In this document: positions 1-9,973 of the stretch, in pieces
Layout: each line of letters starts with the position of its first letter
Numbering within the stretch: position 1 is the first letter of the stretch
NCBI RefSeq assembly: GCF_020379485.1
Contig: NW_026016915.1
Location: 89,666-153,665 of the forward strand
Reading direction: 5' to 3'
Length of the DNA stretch: 64,000 bases
DNA from: Brassica napus
Taxonomy: Eukaryota > Streptophyta > Magnoliopsida > Brassicales > Brassicaceae
Translations under genes and position numbers: made by a program
The notes under the pieces: generated by a model
Database searches by the model: none
Told to the model about the DNA's origin: nothing
What the model saw: the letters and a program-made list of their open reading frames with translations, nothing else

Positions 1-1032
1 CCTATTATATAGAACTTAGTCCCTAGACTCAACTGATCAGCAAGCTCCTCTATGTCCAAAGCCAAGCTTTTGGGAGTACGGTTTGGGTCAGCATCACTCT
101 CTCCATAACCAGGTCTATCAAATGAAACCATATACACACCTAGTCCCTCCTTAATATCCTACAAACATTCATATGATTTCTAAATTAAGTTAAGATCTGT
201 AAACTGAATGTACGAAACAGAAACTAGTAGAAGAGTTGTAGTACCGGTGAAAGAAGAGCAGCGAATGCATTGTCGTGCCTGCAACTATCGGATCCATGGA
301 CAAAGACAATTTTACGGGCAGCTTGATCTCTGGGAACACCGTGCTCCTTGTAAGCCAAGTGTCTTCCGTCTCTAAGTTTAATTCTTGGTGCTGTGACAGA
401 TGGACCACCAGGAGAGCCGCATAGCTTTGGAGGAGGAGGTTGGAGTGCTTGGTAAGTGGAAGTAGCTATGCAGACAGAGAACACGACCAGCAGCTTGTAG
501 AGAACACCTGTACATCAAAGATTCGGACAAAACAGACATTGTTTCTCAATGAATCTTAGAGTGAAGTCTTTTATGACCAAAGTAGTTAAGAACTCAAAGT
601 CATGCGCATTTAATCAGACACCTTAAACAAATATTCTTGGAATATAAAATTAATATCTCTGTGTAAATAATTGGCAAATGATGAACTAAAAATAATAATC
701 AATCAAAATTCACAAAAATGGGCAGGACCCACTGTAAAATATATCAAACGAATCTTCATCGTTAGATTTACTAATTGCTTATGTTTTGCCTTCTTCATTT
801 TTTTTTTTGAGAGATTCTTTCCTTTTGTATAGGATGAACATTTCATGAAACGAAATTTCATTAAATTCAACAATCTTAATCATCATTTCATTTCATTTCA
901 TTTCATCAGCCTGACCCTATTCTGGAACCTTTATCTGATTGCTGCAAAGTAGAAACTAAATATTATGGAAGAAGAAGAAGATGTCGAACCTGAGGAGCGG
1001 GAGCTGGCGGAATCTGTCGATCCAGTAGCCAT
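1..1032 (-). CDS. Alpha/beta-hydrolase superfamily protein, 5' part (AT2G36290-like)
   Basis: Three coding exons are readable on the minus strand: 990-1032 (ATG at 1032), 245-507, and 158 running off the left edge. Phases agree (43 nt, then 263 nt, giving phase 0). After about 14 Ser-rich residues there is a hydrophobic stretch (about residues 16-34) that could anchor the protein in a membrane, then a Pro-rich patch (QPPPPKLCG). The alpha/beta-hydrolase fold then begins: GRHLAYKEHG, the oxyanion-type strand KIVFVHGSDS and, in exon 3, FDRPGYGESD. Serine, acid and histidine of the catalytic triad lie beyond the window, so substrate and activity cannot be judged. As the last gene recognised on the left, it matches AT2G36290 by position and sequence. 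Intron 1 carries a (TTTCA)n run at 884-905. The family call is firm; the exact orthologue is inferred. Confidence 0.85.
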
Positions 1033-4000
1033 TGGCCAGATAGAGAGAAGCAGAGAGAAACAGAGGGAGAGAGAAAAGTAGCTGGAAAGTGAAAGAAGTA
1101 GTTTGGGTCTTGTAATAAACGCAAGTTTACTTTCAACTTTAGCAGATTTGGTCGTTTCTTGGTTGTTTGGTTAACCCACTGTAATAGGAATGAGATGTGA
1201 ATCTGCTTAATCCACGTCATCCGTTGATTGCTATTGCCGCGATTCTAGATAAAAAATAGTTACCATCATCCCTACAGTTAAACAAATTTTGTAAATAGAA
1301 AATAAGACCCCAAAAACTGTAAAATGTGTAAAAAAAATGTACAAAGTTACCAAACTCAAACATGAATATGGTTAGGTGCATATCAGTTTCAAATATGTGG
1401 GGTATAGCGTTCGTATCGTGACGTTTATATTTTTACAAAAATACATGTGTGAATTCCCGTGACAGCTTTTATAATATAAAAGATTATATAATAATTAACT
1501 AATAAATTATAAATTATATGTGATTGGTGTACCTAAGATATATAAGCTAACAATTTTCGCTAGCTTAGTAGTAAATGAATATCTAGTAGATACTCCACCA
1601 TTTGAATTTAATTTTTTGTTGTGGAAAATTATTTACAATATTTAGATTCTCAGCAAAGAGGTGAAATCACATTTTTCACACACATACAAAAAAAAACAAT
1701 TTTGGTAACACAAATATAGGACTGAGAAACGAAGATATAACTCTTGTATTTGTTTATAATTGGTTCAAAACATTTAAAATATTAAATATAATTAAAATAA
1801 CTAAATTCTAATAAAATAGTAATAGTGTTAAATTTAGTTATTTAATTAACATACTTTACCAATTAACATGCTTTATACAATGAATCGTGTTAGGTGTACC
1901 TTCTCCATGACCATCACCATGAAATCTTTATACTAACAATCCAAATAACTAATAATTTAGTTTCGATAATGATAAATATGAATTATAACACAAACTACAT
2001 TTTCACCAGGAATTGGAGTTTAACATTTGAAATTCAATGCAATCGTATTTAATTTCAAACTAATTCTTCATGACTAGTTCAAACCGGACTAGCTAGGTTT
2101 CGTCTAGTTCAGATTCAGTTGAGTTCATTAAATTTTGTGATCTTCAGATCTATAAAATTTTCAGTTTAGAAAGTGTAGCCACTAGACTGAGTTCAACAAG
2201 CCTCTGCATGATTATGATTCTGAGGCTACTAAGTGATTGGTCAAGGTATTTTGAGAATATTATTTGAGAGTTAATTTTTTAATTTGAGTAGCTAACTCCA
2301 GTTTTTATTCTTATCACTCAAGATAGTGTTGCCAAAATAGTACTTTTACAGCAGAATTTTGGCAATAAGCAACCAGTTGGTCCACGCCAACTAATATGTG
2401 TGGTGAGAGTTCTTTGTCTTCCTCATGGAACATTGTTGGTTTATTTATTCTACTTGCTTGTAACTTTTAAAATTTAACCATTAGTTTGGTTTGTGATCAG
2501 GTAAACACATGTTTGGATGTTAAACAAGAGTTGAAGGATGTGATGTTCTGCCATGTTCACAAACTATAAAAAGGGATATAAAAATTGATGAGACTTCAAA
2601 AGATCTACCTATCATCATGTGTGGCGGTTTCAACATGGTTCTTGGGAGGTATGACTGACTCACACTTACCTATTTTGAGACAAATACATCAAATGTTATA
2701 TATTACTAAACTTTTCCTTTGCAAAGTAGTGATTCTCATTCGCTTGATGTAAAGAGGAAGATCAACTCATTGCACCATGATACAGATAAACCGTATCTTT
2801 TCATAGAATCTATAAAATTAGATCAAATGTTCATAAAACAACAATCCACTTCTCACTAGATAAGATTGATATGAATCAATCTAGCAACAATGAGAAACTA
2901 TAAAAAAATTTCCCAGAAAGTACGTAGAGAAACTCACAAGAATTTTCTGATTATTTTCATCTAATTGACTTCCATGAGTTATATACTATTGATGATGTGG
3001 TCTGTTAATGATCCTTTGGGAATCTTGCACAAAGTTTGATCACAAATTGACAATTTTTTCAAGTAATTACATATTTCAAGCTCTTAGCCTCCACTTATTT
3101 CTAGTACTAGGACAAAGAAAATGAGACTGAATGTACTAAAAGGTGAGTGCCTACTCTGCCTTTTCAAGACTCCCAAATGGTGTAGAGTTGGATACACACA
3201 AGACAAGAACAGACTCTACTTAATCATTGTTTACCATCAGTACCAAGGATCTCTCATCATGTCATGATTACCTATTCTACACATGTTTGATTGACTACAT
3301 ATTCTACTCAAGTAATCGTGTCGCACATTACATTATTATATTTCTTGTCAGAACTAACAAATAATTTTGTCTTTTAAAAGAGCATTTTCTGAGTGTGGAA
3401 AGCTTGATGGAGTTACTAGATCAAAAAGAAGTGAATGAAAACGCATGTCTCCCATCTAAGCGTTGAACTTCTAGCCACATTGTACTCTTAGCCCAATTTA
3501 AGTGCACACCTTTGAAAGATGGGAGATATGAATGCATTGGAGACAAATATAAGAATAAACGATACAAATCATTGACATTATATCATTCTGAGTTAGGCTT
3601 TGGGAAGCTCATATAGTGAAAAAAAAACACAAGTATTAGTTTGAGACTTAGCTCTTTTGTTTCTTGTGAATATCTTTGGATTTGAGATATCTTCTTCTAT
3701 TTAGTCAGTACTACCCATTCTTGGAACTCATTTTAGTTATTTCCTATGAATATATTGGGTATGTTGGACGATTCAACGCTCTTTGGCTATTTTCAAATCA
3801 TCAGTGAGAAATTTTATAGTTTTCAAACCTACAAGTGAAGTTGTGTTATAAGAAACCAAGAACATTATCAAAACATCTAAACCAACAACGTGGGAGAGCA
3901 CAACCAACTTTCCAAAAGAGTCAGCTCTTTTCTTTTTACTCCTCCACAAAATCTAAAGTTAGGGCCTGCCTATATATTTATGGAACTGAATACAATTATT

Positions 4001-4270
4001 ACAAGTACAACGATCCATGCCAAAATATGGTATAAGACCAGAGCTACATTGGTGATAAATTAACAACTAAGCAAACAACAAAAGTTGAGTATCTCTCTGA
4101 GCGTGAAGCAAGTCTATTGGATGACTTATCCTGTTGGACTCGGACCCTTTTGGAAGATTAAGTCAGTACTTGAACCCTCTACCCACAACCAAATATATCT
4201 CTATAATATTAGCTAGGAAACAAGCTGAGGGGTCTCTGCACAAGTAAACAAATTTTGCAAAAGCGAATAT
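1033..4270. other. AT-rich intergenic DNA, no gene recognised
   Basis: About 3.2 kb upstream of the hydrolase. The first 60-100 bases are probably its 5' UTR (GA/CT-rich, 1033-1100). The rest has no open frame of useful length. Short non-AT-rich patches around 2,540-2,660 and 3,120-4,150 look like decayed transposon or pseudogene sequence, but I could not assign them to a family. Confidence 0.5.
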
Positions 4271-4387
4271 TTGCAGCTTCTTGAAATTACACAGAGAAAC
4301 ACTTGATGTATGAAACTTAAAATCAATTACGCAGCTTCTTGGCTCACACAAAGAAACACTAGCAGCATGGAACTTAATTCTGTTATG
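4271..4387. repeat. Two degenerate ~58-bp direct repeats
   Basis: The unit beginning GCAGCTTCTTG and containing AGAAACACT and GAACTTAA occurs twice in tandem (about 4,274-4,331 and 4,332-4,387), with a third partial start at about 4,389. Copies are clearly diverged. No coding role is visible. Confidence 0.5.
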
Positions 4388-4472
4388 TAGCTTCTGTCTG
4401 CATGTCATAGACCCGTTAATATTTTCTCAGTGTAGAAAACAGAACAGTAACTCCAAAATAAACCAAGTCTAA

Positions 4473-5007
4473 GACCATTTCCAACCCAAATCTATTTTGT
4501 AACAACATGTTTCGTGGATCTCACCTCTTATGTGGATCCCAAGCTGGCTTTGTAGAGCACCGATCCTAATCCTTTTTATGTGAGCCCTCACAGATTCTTC
4601 AGGTAGGTTATTGATGTGCTTGGTGTTTTTCGAACCAAGATATCCTTTAACAATCTTCCCTGAAGACAAATTGTCACCAGTTGATTGGCAACAACTTAAT
4701 TGATCAATTGGTGACAACTTGTCATGTGGGAGGGCTATTAAAGAGTGAAATGTTGGATTCGAGTAATTCAAGCGCACTAATAACTTATTTGGGAGAGTCA
4801 GTAAAAGTTCACAGATGAAAGATTAGGATCAGTGTTCTGCAGGGCCAGCCTGAAATCCACGGAACGAGTGGAATCCACGAGACAGGTTGTCACATTTTTT
4901 TTTTTCTATAATTTTTACTAGAACAGTATAACTGTATTATAGAGTAAGTTTTGGTTTAGATGGTTGATTTTATAATAAAGTAAAAAATAGGTTTAGGTTG
5001 GATGCCC
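4473..5007. mobile_element. Tourist/Harbinger-type MITE with TAA target duplication
   Basis: The left end reads GACCATTTCCAACCCAAATC; the right end, reverse-complemented, reads GGGCATCCAACCTAAACCTA. These are imperfect terminal inverted repeats sharing a TCCAACC core. TAA flanks both sides (4470-4472 and 5008-5010), the 3-bp duplication expected of PIF/Harbinger elements. Length is 535 bp with no transposase. The open frame across it is not protein-like. Confidence 0.6.
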
Positions 5008-5186
5008 TAATAAGACATCACATCTCTTGGAGTATTTCTAGCACTTCCACTTCTTTTCCCCATGTTTCCGAGCAAAGAAGTAAGGTCACCGAATTCACTT
5101 GTGCGATAGTGAAGAACACATCTCTTCTCCGGACCCACATCTACTCGTTTTCTTACTTATTTGCTCGTCCTCTGCTTTAGTTTCCA

Positions 5187-5661
5187 TGGAGATTGTGCTC
5201 GACGGTGAAGCTGTAGATTCTGGTCTTTTTGAAACCTTTTTCACATATCTCTCGCAGAGGAAGCGGTTTGTGGCCAAAAGTGACTTTGGAGATAGAGCTA
5301 TGACCTCGGCTTCTGGTCTGTAGAGATAGAACTTACAAGTAATCAAACCAAATTTGTGATATTGATAATGAATCCTTTGAAAGATCTAGTATGTAGAACG
5401 CATGCATGTTTGTATATCTAGATTGAAAATAAAACAAATCAAGAAGACGACTGCGCTGTAAACATGTTTAGTTTCTTAATAGGGTTTAATTCAGTGATCT
5501 ATTAAACTTAGTTATTTGATCATATTACAGGTTTCTCTTCGTGGCAAGAGGAGGATTAAGGGATTCATGTGTCACGATGATGATCAATATGATCAGTTGT
5601 TGATTAGATTTGGACATATCCTTCACTACTTAAGATTGTCTGATCCTCAGCTCTCATGACT
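5187..5661 (+). other. Possible small unrecognised gene or gene remnant
   Basis: An open stretch starts at ATG 5187 and runs to 5323 (45 residues). A second stretch, 5532-5661, follows a good 3' splice site (ATTACAG) and encodes a basic-then-acidic peptide beginning VSLRGKRRIKGF with a stop at 5659-5661. Both look more coding-like than the surrounding AT-rich DNA. However, no GT donor joins them in a compatible frame: donors near 5,310-5,316 lead to early stops. It may be a decayed gene, or a gene with a missed internal exon. It lies between the hydrolase and YIP1 genes. I recognise no domain. Confidence 0.3.
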
Positions 5662-6522
5662 TCTTCTGGAAAAAAAATTTGTTGGAAGAGATACAAAAGA
5701 GACGCTTTAAGAATAGAGATGGGGCTCAAAGGATATATCATAGAAGAGAGAGAGATGGGTTATGTTCCTTCTTTCTCTTTTGATCTATATATTAAATGAA
5801 GTTTTCGACTAAACCCTCTCCCTCTGTTCAGACCAAACACAAGTTAAGATAAGATCTCCTGCCTTACTCTGATCTCTGCGCGGATGTCAAACTAACCAAT
5901 ATGCTGTTTAATGCAATTTCCATCAAAAGAACATGATCGAGTAGAAAACTCTTTTTATGACACAGCGAATACTCTTAGGGAGGGCAAGAATCTGGGATTG
6001 ACAGTAGTAGAATATGTTGAAGCCAAGAATATTTTTCCTTCTACTTCCCTATAGACACCTAATCGGAGAACAGACCAATCCAGAGGATGATCAGAGCATT
6101 TCATTCGACTAAGCCTTAGTTCCAAACAGCCAAAATACTTAAACCAACTCAAGCAAATCCTCCTAACAGTGTCGAGCATTCCTACTGGGATCTAAAACCA
6201 CATCTCCACAGCTTCCTAACCGGAAATCAAAAAGGCAAAAGAAACACTAAAACAGAAGCAGATAAGCTCTTCTCAATACACAGCTTCTTCTCCATTAGTT
6301 CACCGCATGTAAAATCCCGATGATCATTCACTCAGATACACTTTCACAAACACATTAATAATAAACTCTGTAAATATAAAATCCTGAAGTCAAAAAGATA
6401 CAAACATTGAATTAAAATTAAAACATGAAGCCTTTACACATCGCTCCACTATTCCCACCACAAAATCAAACAAACTTTAGATTAAAAAAAAAACTATCAA
6501 ATACTTCGTAATTAAATCATCA
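5662..6522. other. Intergenic, probably including the 3' UTR of the YIP1 gene
   Basis: The few hundred bases beyond the YIP1 stop codon (on the minus strand, 6,522 downward) probably hold its 3' UTR. No further gene or repeat structure was found. Confidence 0.4.
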
Positions 6523-7293
6523 TCAAAATATAACAAGAAGAGAGAAGAGAGTATAGATCAAGAAACAAGCGTAAGAGATCAACCCACGATGCTCCTCCCC
6601 ACCATCAGCCAAAGACACAACCAACGCCGAGCAAGCCCTCGTCGACCACAACACAAACACCCCCGCAACCACAAACCTAACCGCCCCAGCTCCCTGCGGC
6701 ACAAACAACGACACAGCAGACAAAATCACCACCGGAAGCAAACAATACCCAACCAAACTCGTACACGTGTGCAGATTCAGATTCCCATTCCTCCCCGCGA
6801 GCATGTTGAACACCGCGTAGAGGAAGATCGACGACACCACGATCCACCCGAGGATCACCCCGAACTGGATCTTCCCCGCGAGGAGCTGGAATAGGCAGAG
6901 CGCGAGGTAGAGGAAGATCGGGCCGGATAGATCCGAGTCGTGGTGGACGGTTTGGTTGATCCGGAACGGGTTGAGGATGGATCTGGTCTTCTTCCAGATC
7001 TGATCGGGGTGGATCCCGAGCTCGTCGAGGAGCGGCTCCTCGTCCTCGAAGGAGGAGGAGCCTCCTCCTCCGAAGGATGCGGATGAGTTTAAGGTCCCGG
7101 TGAACGGTCCCGCGGGGGCGGCGGAGGAGGCGGCGGCGGATCCGATGTCGAAGGACATGAAAGGGATCGCGGAGGAGGAGGGGCGGGGAGGTTGGAAGGG
7201 AGCGGCGGGGAAGCGTCGTTGCTGGACGTTGGGGTTGGCGGTGGATCCGCCGGAGGGGAAGACCACTGGTGGAATCGCGAAGTCCTTCGTCAT
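6523..7293 (-). CDS. YIP1-family integral membrane protein (AT2G36300-like)
   Basis: Single-exon gene of 256 residues. The ATG at 7293 is preferred over the in-frame ATG at 7353 because similarity to the Arabidopsis protein begins with MTKDFAIPP. The N-terminal 110 residues are Ser/Gly/Pro-rich and cytosolic. The YIP1 domain signature follows: EEPLLDELGIHPDQIW, then KTRSILNPFR. Five hydrophobic segments fill the rest (for example GPIFLYLALCLFQLL, FGVILGWIVVSSIFLYAVF and the C-terminal YACFLIYTLFSLLVIF). YIP1 proteins sit in ER/Golgi membranes and bind Rab GTPases in early secretory traffic; that role is family knowledge. The coding sequence is much more GC-rich than its surroundings, as is common for intronless plant genes. 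Long open frames on the opposite strand are shadows of it. Confidence 0.9.
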   Translation of the reverse strand: MTKDFAIPPVVFPSGGSTANPNVQQRRFPAAPFQPPRPSSSAIPFMSFDIGSAAASSAAPAGPFTGTLNSSASFGGGGSSSFEDEEPLLDELGIHPDQIWKKTRSILNPFRINQTVHHDSDLSGPIFLYLALCLFQLLAGKIQFGVILGWIVVSSIFLYAVFNMLAGRNGNLNLHTCTSLVGYCLLPVVILSAVSLFVPQGAGAVRFVVAGVFVLWSTRACSALVVSLADGGEEHRGLISYACFLIYTLFSLLVIF

Positions 7294-8607
7294 CTTCGAG
7301 ATCTCGAAATCGAAATTAGGGTTCAATTTTTCATTAGACGACTTCGCGTACAAAGAAGAAGGTGCCTGAGGGTAGTTTCGTCAATTCATAAAATACTATG
7401 CATCGTGTATCACCTACTTGAAATTACTATAATGGCCTCTTTATAAGTTTTAAGTAGTTTTGGTCAAGGCCCAATGGGTCTCACCGCCAGCCCAGTGAGC
7501 ATTGAATTTTTATTTTGTTTTCTTTTAAAATAGAGGAGTAATGATTATAGAAATTGAACAAATTGTACGTGAGAAGATGATGATGTGCAATGATCTTCCA
7601 AAGAGATTTTCGGGATAATGATAAAATGGGAATAGTTTTCTGAAAGTTATAGTATATCTCAAAGTTGACTTTTCAAGTCTGAGTTTATGATGAATGATGA
7701 TGATTTACTTAGAGGACTATTTATGTATCATCGAGATTCGTAGCTCTCTCTGTAAATTTCTCATAAACACTTGATTTTTTTTTATGGTGTAACAAAATAT
7801 AATTATGAATAATTAAAAGAAGAAAATGACAGCTTCGGTACAATTGTACAAGTTTTAAAAAGAAACTCCAAATAATAAAATATAGAAAGGCTTTGAGACA
7901 TCAGCCCGAGCTATTGACCACGTGATTAAAAATGGTACCAGCAACGAGTAAGTACCACGTATGTTTTAACTGAACCCTTTTCTTGAGTATCTTCTTATAT
8001 CGTTACTATCAATACTTATCCTCATGTAAATTACATTATCAATACTTCCTTATCAATTACATATTGCTTTGACAACAAACCTGGTTGAGGTCATAAATCT
8101 CTTAGCTTTTTTATTGTGCGAAAAATCTCTTAGCTAATATGTATAAAGTAGTGAACAAAATTCTTGAATAAACAAAGGAAAATGTAGAATAATATAAATA
8201 ATAAAGATACTGGTTGTTTAAGAGAAGATCAGAAGGTAGTACAATGTAGTCCCAGAATCCACCAAATCCTAAAAAACCAACCCCACATGAAAAAGGCAAC
8301 AAAGAAAATCTAATTAACATATAAATGGAAACAAAAGTAAAATATCCCTCTGAGAAGATAGACAGAGAGACACTACACTTTTGTCCTTTTTGTAGTAAAT
8401 AAACTAGAAGAACCCACAAATTAAAATAAAATTAAACAACAATAAAACTAGTTGATAACCTTAATAACACCACTAACCATTTTCTAATATTACACTAATA
8501 AAGAAAAGAAATAAGATAATATGGGTTCTTCTAATTGAGCTGGGAGGGTCATGATGATTTTCCGGTCTACCATATCCAATTCTTGTCCTAAGAGTTTTGC
8601 TGCATAA
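7294..8607. other. Intergenic and ZPR4 3' UTR; RCE1 position empty
   Basis: Contains the YIP1 5' flank and, toward 8,110-8,607, the likely 3' UTR of ZPR4. In Arabidopsis the CAAX protease gene RCE1 (AT2G36305) lies between these two genes; no exon of it is visible here on either strand. Confidence 0.5.
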
Positions 8608-8823
8608 TCAGGATTGTCCAGAAGCAGAACTTGACGAAGAGAGATTGCTGTTGCTTCCTTGATTTGATCCATTAGAGTTCTTGGTTTTGGAGAGCTTCTG
8701 TTTGAGCTCCAAGAGAAGCTGTTGATTCTCCTGGTTCAGAATCTGAGCTTTCTTCCTCAACCTTTCATTCTCCTTTATCATAAAACAGTTTTGCAGGTAT
8801 AGCTTCGAGTTTAGCCTCTCCAT
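8608..8823 (-). CDS. ZPR4: LITTLE ZIPPER protein 4
   Basis: One coding exon of 71 residues, ATG at 8823. It starts MERLNSKLYLQNCFMIKENE and continues through a short leucine zipper (heptads across RLRKKAQILNQENQQLLLEL) to a Ser/Asn-rich tail ending SSASGQS. ZPR proteins are microproteins that dimerise with class III HD-ZIP transcription factors such as REVOLUTA and stop them binding DNA; ZPR3 and ZPR4 act in shoot apical meristem maintenance (established for Arabidopsis). Length matches the family (67-105 residues). The 5' UTR appears to be split by an intron at 8849-9480: donor AAAG|GTAATAT, acceptor CTTTTAG 25 bases before the ATG. Position between the YIP1 and URH1 genes agrees with AT2G36307. 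A second small frame overlapping its tail is a shadow. Confidence 0.9.
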   Translation of the reverse strand: MERLNSKLYLQNCFMIKENERLRKKAQILNQENQQLLLELKQKLSKTKNSNGSNQGSNSNLSSSSSASGQS

Positions 8824-9598
8824 TTCGATAAACCTTGCTCTGTGAAAGCTAAAAGAACAAGAATATGAAGGTTTGATTTATTAAAGCTCTATGCTATGAT
8901 TATAGTTGAGGTTAAATCATTGCAGCACCACATGGGTTGTGCAGCTTCACACGTTTTATGTGGAATTAAATTAAGCAAAAATTATGACTGCATTTATTTC
9001 GTTGTCAACCAAAAATGTCAATTTTCTTGTAAATAAAAATCAATGCCCAAACAGAAGAAGAATCATACTCTTTTTTTGGTTTCCAGAGTAGAAAAGATAA
9101 AGCCACCACAACAATGAAAACAAAAATAAAGTAATGATGATGCAGTAAGTATAATGATGAAGTTTGAAAACGAAAATACAAAACACATTTACAGAAGATA
9201 AAAGAAATGAAACCGACGCAAACCAAGCAGGTACAAGCAAAAAACAGAGCCAAAATGATCTTTATTATAAAAGAAGTTTCGAAACAGCAAAAAAAATCGA
9301 AAAAGACAAACAAATAGGGTTTATTCGGTTGGCTTTGTCTGAAAGAAAAGGATTTAAAGCTTTAAGTTTTTTTCCATTAATTTAAAGGTGTGTTATATAA
9401 AAATAAAGAACGAAAAAAAATAGTTGGGTGGTTATGTGAATGATATTCACGTTGCTTGTACGTGAGGGGAGAGATATTACCTTTAGGTAAGAGTGTTCGA
9501 ATGGGGTGAGAAGAAGTGAAGTGTGTTTATATGTTTGTAAGAGAGAGAGATTTGTATGAAAGGTAGAGAGGGACAAAGAGAACAAAACGAAGATAGTG

Positions 9599-9612
9599 TC
9601 TCTTATATAGAG
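9599..9612 (-). promoter_or_regulatory. Candidate TATA box of ZPR4
   Basis: Read on the minus strand, the sequence is CTCTATATAAGAGAC, about 120 bases upstream of the 5' UTR intron donor. It is a strong plant TATA consensus in the expected direction. No transcript evidence is available. Confidence 0.5.
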
Positions 9613-9962
9613 CCACAAAAGCTAGTCTCCTGACACAACAATCATGCTTTGTGTTGTGTTTATGCTTACATGGCAGCCGAATTCGCAGCTCTCTGTATTT
9701 TGTTTTTGTTTCTTTTCTAAATACTTTAATAATAACTTGCGAGGCAAAAGTGAGAAAAAGATTTGTGTTGCGTCATGTGAATGATGATCGAAATAAAGAA
9801 GAAAATTAGAGGAAAAAAAGTACTTGGAGGAGGGTTTTACTTTCTTTGCTTCATTTGAATTTTCTCAATAGCATAGGGTTATTCTCGTCTTTTACTTGCA
9901 TCTTCACATTTTGGTTTGGTATTAGATAACCGTTATAACATGTTCATTTCCTCACCCGCCAA

Positions 9963-9973
9963 GTAATCATTCC
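9963..9973. promoter_or_regulatory. HD-ZIPIII-like binding site upstream of ZPR4
   Basis: GTAATCATTCC matches 9 of 11 positions of the near-palindromic HD-ZIPIII consensus GTAAT(G/C)ATTAC. It lies about 360 bp upstream of the proposed TATA box. HD-ZIPIII factors are known to activate ZPR genes that then inhibit them, so a site here fits. A single near-match in AT-rich DNA is weak evidence. Confidence 0.35.

Noticed and set aside
2540..4160. Possible LINE or copia remnants upstream of the hydrolase gene
   Set aside because: A few translated words recall retroelement proteins, but no catalytic motif, LTR or poly(A) tail could be shown.
6589..7446. Long plus-strand open frames opposite the YIP1 gene
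   Set aside because: They are antisense shadows of a GC-rich exon. The translations are Arg/His-rich with no domain, while the minus strand encodes a conserved protein.
8111..8419. 102-residue hydrophobic minus-strand frame downstream of ZPR4
   Set aside because: Phe/Leu/Tyr-rich because the DNA is AT-rich; no family features and no splice link. More likely ZPR4 3' UTR or spacer.
8490..8672. 60-residue minus-strand frame overlapping the ZPR4 tail
   Set aside because: Different frame from ZPR4, starts inside it and ends in the 3' UTR. The ZPR4 frame already has the complete conserved protein.
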